DNA of 64,000 bases, from contig CM037845.1 of assembly GCA_021234535.1 (NCBI GenBank), positions 8,052,143 to 8,116,142 on the forward strand, in the 5' to 3' direction. Below are positions 37,971 through 49,540 of this stretch, one piece after another. The notes under the pieces are model-generated. The model made no database searches, was not told the DNA's origin, and saw nothing but the letters and a program-made list of their open reading frames with translations. The position numbers and the translations under genes were made by a program. Position 1 is the first letter of the stretch; each line of letters starts with the position of its first letter. The stretch is from Stichopus chloronotus (Eukaryota > Echinodermata > Holothuroidea > Aspidochirotida > Stichopodidae).

Positions 37971-40900
37971 ATGACAGCAGAATGGTATAAGTGTGCTCAA
38001 GTGAAGCATCAAAAAAAAAAGTATCTCTCGTGGGCTTCCGTAACCTAGTGGCGTGATTTTTATCATGGACTATGTAACCAGTGACTCCTGGACAGGTGTC
38101 TTGTTCTCACGTGGTGAATACATAAACTTGTCCTCGATGGAGTCGTCTCTCAACAATCATGTTAACAAGTACATCAAGGAGAGAGTCACATGAAATGAAT
38201 AATGTGTAAACATGATGCAATGATGCAGAATATAAGAGGCTGACTTAAATGTTGTATTTCTATGAGGTGAGGAAAATTACGTGTGCATAGCAAAGGAGGA
38301 GTGGTGGTAGAGTCTTTGAAGCTCTACACCTGCAAGTTATTGGAGATGAATCTAAAAGAATGAGCATTTTCAAGTTCACATTGGTAGAGATCATGTGAGA
38401 TCTACGACGAGAATCTATAGGCATTCCTAAGTTCATCTTGTTATTGCAACTCTGAAGAGAATTGCAGACTTTCCGTAGTCTATTTTGTTATGGCACCCTG
38501 TTCGGTATAAGGGCAAAGGCTTCTATTTTAAGTAGGCCTATCTACCGTAGTATAGCTTAGTGTCTATGTATAGATACTATAGGTCACGCAATCATTACTG
38601 AAATAGATCGTAGAAGCCTGTATGTCCTCTGTCATAGAATAATGTCTCCTCCTCGTTCAGACCGCCTTTTACCTCAAGTCAGAAACATGAAGCAAACGTG
38701 ACAAGAAATAAGCAAGACTTCATGAGAAAAAAAAAAAAAAAAACGTTTCATCTCCCTGCATGCGTGCGCATTGCGATAAAACATTCAGTAAATGCGTAAC
38801 GATTAATATCACTTGTGACAGGAATTGAGATTCGTCGGGTAGATATAAGATCAACCTCTGATGGAAAAGATAAGTTGATGCTGTGTCCAGTGACGTCACT
38901 TTTCGACCTTGATGATCGTATCTCTCCCAGAACAGTATGTCATCACTGAGTTGCATATATGCAACGCTTTGTATAGTTACTAAGTTACTCGTGTACATTA
39001 GTTATACACAATTCGTCCTAAATTATCATGTTCACAGAGAATTATTTCAAATTGGATCACTGGTATTAATTTACACTAGAACAACAAGTTTTACATTTTC
39101 ACAAAAAAGTACGTTTTACATTGAATGTTTGCTCAATATTTCTGTTCAAAGTTCGAATCAGCGAACCACGTGATCAACTTTTCGAGACCTCTATACCTAA
39201 TATAGCATCACAACTACAAGGGTATTTTGCATTTGTAAAAAAAAAATGGAAACTGACAGATTAGTTGAATTACTATAATTTTCTGTCAGCTGAATATAAC
39301 AAGGTATTCTCTCTGGCTTATCCTTGCGTGGTTTTTCTTCGATTTTTTTTTATGTGTATTTTGAGGGGTGGGAAACGTCATTGCCGTCTCTATGCCACGC
39401 TTTTTGATATTTGAGGCTTTTTTGGGATCATGGAAGATTGTTTTTTAATTTCTTGCATTTACCCTTTCTCTCGTTTGCAGTCACGAGTGATCACACGAAA
39501 GCAATCACATTACAAAAATTATGAGTAAGAATGAAATGAAACAAAACCTTATTTTTTTTTTTTTTCGAATTGCCCTCATGTTTTATAGGCCTGAAAACAG
39601 GGTGGTAGTGGCAGCAATTGTCACAAGTAATTACTTTTCTGTTAGAGCCGCAAGCATATAATCATTTTTAAGTTGACTTAACAGTTCTCATGACAATCTT
39701 CGTGCACGATCAGTAACGTGATGAGCACAATACAGCTTCCTGATACTGAAACGTACCAAACTCATTTGCCGCAACGAAGTGAACGAAATAAGCAATATGC
39801 AACGTGCGTTAATGTAACTGGAATTGTGCAATGTTTACATACGTTATCAAAATGCAATGCTATGTGACTACACCGGTAAGTAGGCCTATGATGAGTGTAC
39901 AGTGTGCATATTAGTGGGCATACCGTAAGTGTTGGGCCGAATGGACATCAAGTGTCAAGCTAGGACCTTGGATCACGTGACATCAGTGATTCGGTGAACG
40001 CGAATGTGTCGATGGCGTGACATTCGTGACAGATGAAAAGAGAAGTGCGTTTACTTTTGTGAGCGAATTTTTTACACTTTACTATAGATGACATGCTGCC
40101 TATCATGTGTGATGACTTGGTTTTCAGGAATTTGTATTGATGGCAGTCTTATGCATTTCTCACCGTAAAACGTGTGATCGTATAGTGTAAGTTCATATTC
40201 TTCTGTAGCCCGAACAACGGACGTGTATTACTCACTCATCAGCTCTGACTGAGTAGGTTTGTAGGTTCCTACGTTTTACGGCCGTACATACCAACACCTG
40301 CTGAGAAGGTTAACTCTAACTGTGGCTCATGTAACACTACTTGTATGGAAATGTGTGAACGAGTACTTTGCAAAAGCATAGGCTGAGAGGGATGGTAAAC
40401 TGTGTGATTATTGGTCAGCAGATACCTATGTGAGCAGACGATAAACTCTGTGACGGTGCCACAGAATACTGGCACCAGTGAATTCATCGTTTATGAAAAA
40501 GGGGTTAGGTTTTGTCTTTTAAGAGTGATGCTTCAACAGGCGATCTGACATCCCTCTCATCCTATTGAAAACACCGGAGAAGGTCGCAATAGGTTATATA
40601 GGCCTATCCTAGTAATATCCTGCCCCCCCCCCCCACCTTACGTCACTCTGAGAATACACGACGTCTGAATATGCTGTATATTTTTGATAGCACAGGAAGA
40701 TGCATGATATGAACTGGAGCTGTGGGTATCATTCTATTTTGGCCGAGAAAGTTATAATTTACAAAATGCCGACAAAAGTGGAGAACTACACTGTAGAGAC
40801 GAAAATTACTAAACTGTCATGTCAGAAAATACGTGATTGCAAGAAGCGTCCATTATGCTCCAAGTGACTGCTGTAAATGGACCAGCTTATCATCATTGAA

Positions 40901-41593
40901 TTTGAGAAACATGTTCGTTTACAACTGCAAATGTGGTCGACCTCTTTTTGTTCCTTTGCGTGGTTGTAAATGAGCGGAGTTAATAATGACAGATATCTCC
41001 AACAAATTGGCGTTACCATGGTAACTGAGCTCTACAAAGTGGGTTCACGGCAATTGGGATTGACGGATAATACGACATCATGTGGATTTGTGAGGAAATG
41101 GATGGGTATTTTTAGGCAGATTTGAGCAGAAAGAAAATTCAACAATGAGTTTCATCGTAGAGTTCCAGCAAACAGCTCTGAATGTTTAAGGACCAAATAG
41201 AAAAAGTATATCTAATCTTGTAGGAAATTATAAAAAATGTAACCCCCCCCCCACCTTGAAAATGAAGATAACAGTTATACAGCCCTGGTAGTTACGTCGA
41301 TTATCAGAGAAAACCTGAGGAATTCTCATCACACACGAATCAATTCAGTTTGGGTGTAAATTAGTCACCACAATCAGCATTTGATTACCATTCGTTTTCC
41401 TGACACCACTGACAATAGAACTCAACTTACAAATTATCATAACTTTGTCTATAGGCTTTTAATTTTATCTTAACCTCAGACCAAGTCATTTTTTCCTCGT
41501 AGATCGCTCCACATATTCTAATCTCTGTCCATCTCGCTACCAACTTCATCCCAATTCATCATCAAAAAATGGCGAACCGAGAAATTGACTCAC

Positions 41594-42160
41594 CTGAAAG
41601 CTGTCCGGGGGAACGGTCCGTAAGAAATACGGGTATCTCTCGTCATTACTGAGTTCGTCGCTGGTCGAAAGGTAACTCACTTGAGGAATGTCGTACAATC
41701 CCAAGAGTATCGTCGACTGCACGCTCGAAGAACTCCTCTGCGGGCCCACGACGCCGAGTATCCTCGGCAGTCCATCGCGATCTGCTTCCGGGTCTTCGCA
41801 GTTACACGCCAGTGACTTCCGGTAGGGCGGAATGAAATTCAAGGACTGTTTGAGTGATTCCGCGAGATACGAGCACGTGTCGTAGATTTCGTATCCAAGG
41901 GTGATGTTATTTAGGACGGATGAATTCTGGTTGATTTTTTCGATAGCGTAGACCATGGCTTCGAGCCGTCTCAAGGAGCCTATTTCACGCAACTCACCGC
42001 ATTTTCTCTCGGGCTCGTCGTAGAAGTGCAGTGGGAACAGACCGCCTATGTTTATCTCCCCGTAGTTGCTGTAGTTCAGATCCGACTGACCGAAACACTT
42101 AGAGAATGCCAACGCAGATAAAATGGTACAGACCAAACTGAAGATTGCTGGCATGTCCAT
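41594..42160 (-). CDS. mGluR-like receptor, coding exon 1 (signal peptide and LB1 of the ligand-binding domain)
   Basis: Encodes residues 1-189. Residues 1 to about 25 are a signal peptide with a hydrophobic core (IFSLVCTILSALAF). The mature part opens with the mGluR pattern INIGGLFPLH, then ERKCGELRE, where Arg65 matches Arg78 of mammalian mGluR1. NITLG at 85-89 is a conserved glycosylation site. A serine cluster at 143-146 (Ser145 aligned with mGluR1 Ser165), Thr166 (Thr188) and Asp186 (Asp208) form the amino-acid-binding part of the pocket. Cysteines 119 and 121 lie near where the inter-subunit disulphide cysteine sits in the family. The exon ends TTTCAG|GTGAGT, phase 0, right after PPDSFQ. 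The ATG has a good context (A at -3, G at +4) and an in-frame stop lies at 42203-42205, so it is the first in-frame Met in this exon. Confidence 0.95.
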
Positions 42161-42183
42161 CGTTATCGAACAATCGTTGTTTG

Positions 42184-42231
42184 CTACCGTTCCATAATCA
42201 ATTTATTTGTGGAGTGTTTTCCAACCATCAT
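42184..42231 (-). promoter_or_regulatory. Upstream ORF in the putative 5' leader
   Basis: On the gene strand, tandem ATGs at 42231-42229 and 42228-42226 open a 15-codon frame (MMVGKHSTNKLIMER) that closes with TAG at 42186-42184, 23 nt before the receptor ATG. It is out of frame with the receptor. If the transcript begins upstream of 42231 without splicing, this would act as a short inhibitory upstream ORF. The leader itself is not mapped. Confidence 0.35.
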
Positions 42232-42500
42232 CGCTCCCAAAGAGGTTTTACTTTCTCTTTTAAGTCGAATGGCCAGTATTACAATTATGTTTAAGTAACC
42301 ATTCTAAACGAAACTTTTTCGGTGAACAATAGTAGGGTGAAAATCGCTTAGAGCTGCAACCAGTGAACTTGTCGGCTGGTATAGATTGCAGGTTTAGATC
42401 ATGTTTCAAGAGTTATAATGTCAGTCATGATCCATTTTGCTTCTCCGCATACATTGTGGTTCCTCAAATTTCGTAGTTTAGCATTTGCATTGGCACTGGC

Positions 42501-42536
42501 TGACTGACTGACTGACCGACCAACCGACTGACTGAC
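42501..42536 (+). repeat. (GACT)n-like tetranucleotide repeat
   Basis: Repeated CTGACTGACTGACC units with substitutions, about 350 bp upstream of the receptor ATG. A reverse-complement array (GTCAGTCG-rich) lies at 43866-43921. Confidence 0.8.
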
Positions 42537-43246
42537 AAGTAGCTTATCTGCCTTTTATCAGATAATCTAGTTTATGATACGTTGTCGTTTGTCTTCTAGT
42601 TGCCAGATCTCTCTTATACTTCCCATCCGGATTTATCTGATGTTTTAACGGTCACTAAAAACGAGCGTATTCAGACTTATCATGGCAAAGAACTACGGTG
42701 CCACGTTTGCTTCAATAAAATTTGCATCGTACCTGCGATAATCTCAGTCACAGTTTAAACTCTTGAATCTGAAAGACGTAAAAAGACAGATCAGGTTAAT
42801 TGGTTACATAGTCATTGAAAACATGACCCAATGAAAAGTGACAAATGCAGTTTAATTTTAGGGAACCTGCTTTCAAAAGTCAATATGTATGAAGCTATTT
42901 TGCATTGTTTGGGGCAACGAATTGTGATCATATCTAATTCACTTCTTTGAAGATGACAACGGATTTATTCAATGCCCAAATTAATTCATATGTCGATTAA
43001 ATGTTACACAAGAACATAAGAATCGCATCATATATGTGCTGTGGCGGGCTGAGCATTTGAGAGCGTCTTTAAGGCGATGTTGTTTACAGAGCATATTCCA
43101 TGCGGTAGGACGTAAATACACACAAATTTCGGTCACATAGAAAAAAGTTAATTGGGATATATTTGAGTTTACTTATCGCCACTCAGTGATTTAAGACGAA
43201 AAAAAGTTTGTCTGTCGTTGAGTGCTCGGTGGTGCGGAGAGTTCTC

Positions 43247-43263
43247 TGGAAGGGGGGGGGGGG
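43247..43263 (+). repeat. Poly-G tract
   Basis: A run of about 14 G; one of the few tracts with G rather than C on the + strand. Confidence 0.9.
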
Positions 43264-43865
43264 CGAGAAAGTAGGACATATAATTTGCATATAAAAATGG
43301 AGACAAAATCATGCAACGTGAAATACGACACTCACTTTGGGACCCACGTATAAGTTGGTAGTGCCGTCCAAGTAATTGACTGACCGGGAGGGTTGTCTCA
43401 CGCCACAAGTTTGCTTAAAATTTACCTGTTGGAATGTCGAAGGTCCCTACGGAAATGATCAACCAAAATTTTGCAACAACCGGAAGTAACGGTGATTGCC
43501 ACCTGATTTTGATTGTCACTGCAATTAAGGGCGCCATTTCAAGATGAATCCATTTACGATTAGGTAAACTATTGATCATAGACTGCATAAAAGAACAAGT
43601 CCTTTGTGTTCTTGATTAGTCAAGATACTGATCATAGATAGACAACATGAAGAAAATCTCTTGATATTCACGTTAAACTTTACCGTTATTTACCTTGAGG
43701 TTTAATAGCTAGTAATCTAGTGCTATAGCTTAAACTCCACTCGATTCCACTTCACAAACACCCCCCCCCCCCCTCACACACTTACCCTTCCCCCAATTCC
43801 CTAATTGAATCTAGCCATACAGCCTGTCTTAATGTAAATCAAAATAACCGATGCACCCTTTAAAG

Positions 43866-43921
43866 TGAGTCAGTCACTTTGTCAGTCTGTTAATCAGTCG
43901 GTTAGTCGGTCAGTCGGTCGC
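43866..43921 (+). repeat. (AGTC)n-like tetranucleotide repeat, opposite orientation
   Basis: Repeated CAGTC and GGTCAGTCGG words, the reverse complement of the array at 42501-42536. Confidence 0.75.
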
Positions 43922-46900
43922 TCACCTACAATAATTACCAACTGTCACTCTATTTTCTGCGTACCTTCCAATGCCTCTCTGTGTATGTTTTATCCTTTTA
44001 AACTCACATTATCTTTGAATGTGATATCCAACACCCTGAATATTTTACTCTCGCTTTTTCTTTCTCTTCATCCTCATCAATACGAGATGAAAACGACCAG
44101 CCCCTATATAAATAGACTACATTTTCTCTGATTTGATGAAAGCAAATGTCTCGCGAGAGATCTTTCCTCTCCTCCTGAGGAATACGCGCTATTTCTGCCA
44201 GATTTTTTTGAATGTCAATCTGTTGAGTTATTCCGTAATTGTGTTTAATTTAATGACTTGTATTTCCCTCGTTCACAAATGCGTGTGATCATATTAAGCA
44301 TGGCCATATGTATAGCGGAAAGAATAGCTTCTTGAGCCTTCGCTTAGTACGTAGGTATTAGGTGAGGTGGCAAACAGAAAATGTTTAATATTCTCGCAGT
44401 CGATCAAAAATGTTGATAAGATACAAACAGCTCAATATGTGAAGTGAATGTAAAAGATAGTAGGCCTGACTCTTCTCCGCTGGGCATAGATTGAACAGCT
44501 GAATTTTATTGATAAATTAGTTATTAAGAAATTTTCGTTCGTGTCGAATTAATAGTGCTCATCTATGACACCTTTTTAATGAGAAATCCTTTATCTATCT
44601 CTAATCAGTGCATAATTTGTAGGATAATGAAAGATCAAGGTTACTGGTCCGGTATTCTTCGTAAGATCGCAGGCGGTTGTACGGACAAACTATGGCTGTA
44701 GATGCAAGGGTATAAAGCAACACACTATGTGCATCCATAACACAAAAATGGTTTTCACATTAATCGGATGAATTCGTAATGATTTAATGAACGGTGTCAT
44801 ACTGATATATTGACGATAACACTGGTTTCATACAGTATATGCGACAAAGAACCTTATAAACTATACATAATTGTTACTCTACTACACTTTGTTGGTTAGT
44901 GTATTTGTTTGTTTGTTGTTTTCCTTGGTTTGGTTTGGTTTCTTTTCGTTTTCGTTTCACTTATCGCAGTACAAGTGTATACAACGCCTTATTTAGGAAA
45001 CAATTATATAAGAAAAGTATAAGCGATATAACAACGCAAAACTGATAACGAAGGAAAACTGTAAAGGGGTGAGTCAAAGACATGATTCCAAATATCACGG
45101 AGGGAACCTTAAGCATTAAAGAGAAAGAAAAAAAAAAGAATGAAGAAGAGAGACGCAGTCTCTTATGGGTATTTGGTTCTTCTCTTATTCCTGTTGAGCA
45201 AGATTCGAATGATTAAGGTTAAAATGAATTTCGGTATATCATGTGACCGGAACCTTATTTTTGTGGGGGTCCTGTCCAGTCAGCTCTTAAATACGGTAAA
45301 TGAGAAAGTGAAGTTGGATCTTAAAGACATGTTCGCTGAGGATGTATGTGCCTTAAAAATACAATAATTAATTATTCAAGTTTGCGGTCTCACTTACTTG
45401 TTTACTTACATTTGAAATAAATGGACATCTTCTCTCAAACAAAGCAAATTTTTAGAACTGTAATGTAGACGCACTGGTCGGTGCGTCCTATCTCCCGTGT
45501 TAGTCAATTTAACTTTCTCATAGTTTATTTACCTTCTGAATTTTTAAGTGGCGGTTGTCGAATCGACCACATATTTATAAATCTTTCGTATACATTCTAT
45601 ACCGACAAGCTCTGCGTCAATCTAATCTTCTAACAGGTTCGACTCGAGATCAGCTGTCATCTTCATACGATGACTCGTGACATTGTCAAGCAGACAATAG
45701 AGACACGACACGAGCATGTCCTGTATGCCCTTTTCATTTCCTCCCTGAAAGGACACGTACTCGTAATTGCACTCGCCAATATACTATTAGTTATAGCCAA
45801 TCGCACTGGCGGGTGTTCCAAAGGTCTTATGGGTTGGGAAAAAGGCTACTGCAAGTTTAAGTAAACCTGCACGTCCTGGCACACGTTCATGATGGTAGGT
45901 TATCCTCTTAAAAAAAGGAAGAACTGAGAAGTAAATGATCGAGTGCGATGCTTGTGGGAGGAATATATTAACCTGTCTGGTTGATTAAGAGAACGCAAAG
46001 GAAATAAACCTGCAGGTGAGGTACTTTTTAGATGGAATCAGAGTTATCCTTGAGACTTGTGACTTTTCACTTGTGATGTTTATGCCATGCATTTCCTTAG
46101 CAAAGTACGGCAGAGTTTTCATTTCTATAATTTTCTTTTCGGGGGATACGATAACTATCCGCTAAAGTCGATTTCACTATGTCATCAGAAAACTAGAACA
46201 CACATTGTAAAATGTCGGACAGAAATAGATATTCATGAGTTTAATTCACAATGACTCATCATTATCGAAGATCTCTCATCGACAGGTCGCATACATCGTG
46301 ACCAACCGATAAATAATAAAAAAGATGAAGTATTGATATGAGTCTCTTGATGATGATCATTGTATGAGACATGAACCCAACGTGCAATTCAATTTCACTA
46401 CAACGTGTAGAAAAGCCCGACGAGGTCGTTGAAAGATGGCACCTAAATGTGACGATGGACAAGTCTAACTACATCTGTCTGAGTGAATGCAGTGACCACG
46501 TGATAACATGCTGCACTCCATGGCTATCTCAAACGACTTGCTCTTACTCAGGTTCGGTCAAAATGCTCTTCATGCTGCTCATGAAACAACATACGCTTCC
46601 CATGACATGATGTCATCACTTCCCACGTCTGTACTCACCACACAAAGCACAGTTATACCTACTGCATCAACGACCAATAACACACCACTCAACTTCCCGC
46701 AAGTTATCGCTAGATTATCTTAGACTTTTACCAGTATTTTTTTTTTTCCGTTTTCTACTCTACTCTTATATTATAGCACCTTGCAATGTGTAGCTATTCT
46801 CTGTATCGTATAATCGTTCATACAAATTATTCTATTTCCTTTCTTTCTTTATCTTCTGTGTAGTAACCTGAAGAATGCCGAAGTAAAGACAGAAAGCATG

Positions 46901-49476
46901 ATTAATTATAAATGGGAAGCAACGTCTGCCTAGATTTTATTTTATATTGGGCCACTATGTGTGTGTATGTTAGTAAATGTACCTATATATCGCATCAACG
47001 CATTTCATCATAAATGCTTTCTTTTCGTTTCGACGTCGTTTCGTGTCGCCGGGCTCTTCTATGGAAAACCATCTTTTATATCTTTCGATTATTCTCTTTC
47101 TTTTTTTTTTCATAATCATCATGGTGCCAAAACGAGACCTCTTTAAAGCCAATATTGAATTTCAGACTGTCGTGTATATAGACTATGTACATACATATAC
47201 ACTGACTTTTACACGATATTGGAAATCTTTTCTTTTTTTGTTTCTTTCTTTTTATGCATGTTTTTTCTTCCTATTTATCCTGAAGCATTTATTGACATTT
47301 CACATCAGGGCTGTAGTGTACACTACACTTCTTGTCGAACTTGAAATGAAACAACAACTCCAACGGTTGCCGACAGGAACACCGTAAGCGGATTTACCCG
47401 GTGTCTGGCCTGCCTGTTGTCGTTAAACCAATATATCTAGTGGTATGCGACAATAACCTGCAGTTATCTACACATGGGCCGCTCTCTGACACCATCTGGA
47501 CCGCCACGAGGGATGGGGAAACAAATTATTAATTTGAGGAGTCGATGTGATCCCATAGAACGTTAATAAAGGACAAATGACATTAACTCCGGAGCGGAAA
47601 ACAAAACCGACGTAAGCAGTGGATGAGCAACAGCAAGTGTACTATATGTTGACACCGTCTTAAAAGGAAACTCATCCTGACGTACGTTATCGTGTTTTGT
47701 CTTGTTAAGTATTGGCATTTGTAGGCCTTTGTATGGCCATGTTTCAAACCCGTCTTAAATCTCCGTCAGTTTTAGTACCGATTGATCTGTCAGCTTTGGA
47801 TCTCTCAAGACCATTATATTTTCTAACTCTTGTTCGTTCTTAACGTTTCTTGGGATGGAGGGCTTACTATTGCTTTAGCTGCAGTTCCTCAACTATGAAT
47901 GTAGTAATTTAAGAGGGCGCGGGGGATTAGTTAAGCACACAAACAAGTTTGTCATTCTTGCTACATCGATTCTCGCCAAACGGGTGTTCACCCCTACAAT
48001 GCAGCATGTTACAATACACATTGTATGATAACAGAAAAATATATTTCTTGAGAGGCCGTCAGGGTCTAGATCTAACCTAGTTGTTTTTGCGAGTCACATG
48101 TTTTCTTTTTACCTCTGTTGAATTATTATTACATTTTGCATAAGGTACATTCCTCCTATGCCTTTTTGACTTAGGTCTTTTCATCGCTTTCGTAACTTAC
48201 TGACTGTTTACGTTAATTGTTAACAAACCGCAAATTGCAAATTGATTTCACAATATTAGTGAGTATTATCTGATGGCTTATATTCTCTGATCGTCAACAT
48301 AGACTGAATACAGGGTAGACCAAAAACAAAACTCGATTACAAAATTCATAATTTCACCGACTGTATTTCAGAACTTTCTCTACCATGTTCTATGAGCAAT
48401 ACACACGTGGAGGCTTGAACGCTTCTGTGGTGGGTGGCTTGTTAAGCAGCATTTTGCATGAAAAAAATCTTTAGTGGTTCCCTTAGTCATTTTTTTTTAT
48501 AAAGTGGATTGAAATCAATAAAACAATAAACGTACAATAAAAGCGTGCCATCTCATTGACTGCCGCTCTATTTAATAGGCCTGTATGTCAAAACTGCATT
48601 ACATTTTGATGAGATCACGCGTGGTGGGAGAAATATAAACTTAAAATGATACACTGTCTAAAAAGGTTTACTTTGTAGCAATCTCTCCCTTGCTCTCTAA
48701 TTCAACAACAAAGTTCAGTTGCACTCATCCACGTTCCATCTCCAAGTTATGAAATTGTCGTTACGCAGACAACATTGATTTAAAACATGACATGTTCGAA
48801 ACACATTGTCGATTTTGATACCTGTTCCATAGGATTTTCATTACGCACAGTCAAGTTAATCTTACGACAGATTTTTTACGTTTGTTTGTGTCAGAATTCT
48901 TTGATTCCTTCTTTTTTAAATGCGATCACCCTGAAAGAACACATGCACTAAACACCACCTTTTGCCGTTACTGATGGGATTCTAAAGAAAACAGGAATAA
49001 AATTAACCTGCAATTGAACATATTAGACTAAGCTGATCCATACACGGCCATTAAACATTTTCAGCTATAATAACACTTTGAACAAAAAAAAAAAAAAAAA
49101 AAGATGTTGCCACAGTCCTACTTCTTCTGGTTGGTGTACATGGAATGAATAAAACACTCTATTATCCTTGAAAACCCATTAATAGGCCTTTTAATGCTTC
49201 TTGTCCTTTCGTTTTTTTTTTCCTTTCAGTTTTCTTTTTAAACTTAAGGTGGTTGTGATATTAGAATCATCGGCATATTACAGAAAAGAAATAACCAGAA
49301 ATATCATCGAACATCTGGAATAGCTTGAGTCTCTTCGTTCATCTATTCAGGAAAGACTACGTCATCAATTGAAATCATGATTTAGATGAGCTGAGAGTTG
49401 AGGAAGTCGATTTCAAAATTACATCAGAAACTTTGAAGGGATATTACTTCAGTTCCCCCACTCCACTACCCCACCT

Positions 49477-49540
49477 CCCCCCCCCCCCGAACCATTCCTC
49501 AATTTGAGCCCCTTTGTACGCCACCACAAAGTGCGTTTCA
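49477..49540 (+). repeat. Poly-C-headed dispersed repeat fragment, second copy
   Basis: A C run, then GAACCATTCCTCA and GAGCCCCTTTG, matching the fragment at 29724-29830. Confidence 0.5.

Larger units (their letters stand above)
26289..41593 (-). other. Intron 1 of the receptor gene
   Basis: About 15.3 kb, bounded by GTGAGT at 41593-41588 and AG at 26290-26289. It contains a short perfect hairpin (26762-26796), a 146-bp tandem repeat (28105-28645), two copies of a dispersed repeat (30037-30200 and 33613-33802), AT-rich palindromes (31876-32215) and poly-C tracts. No nested gene could be supported. Confidence 0.85.
11211..42160 (-). other. Gene span (coding part): metabotropic glutamate receptor-like GPCR, 4 coding exons
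   Basis: This is the only supported gene. The exons at 42160-41594, 26288-25907, 14073-12899 and 11687-11211 have lengths 567, 382, 1175 and 477 nt and join in phases 0, 1 and 0 to give 866 residues plus stop. Introns are about 15.3, 11.8 and 1.2 kb, each starting with GT and ending with AG. The product has the full class C order: signal peptide, two-lobed ligand-binding domain, nine-cysteine linker and seven membrane helices. Such receptors sit in the plasma membrane as disulphide-linked dimers and signal through G proteins, usually in neurons. Which mGluR group it belongs to could not be settled by eye; the sequence mixes group II and group III features. No 5' or 3' non-coding exons could be placed. 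Confidence 0.93.

Noticed and set aside
38030..38110. CCTAGTGGCGTGA resembling a tRNA A box.
   Set aside because: No B box follows and no copy elsewhere in the window.
45610..45640. GGTTCGACTCG, a near B-box, as a possible tRNA.
   Set aside because: No A box at the right distance and no cloverleaf pairing.
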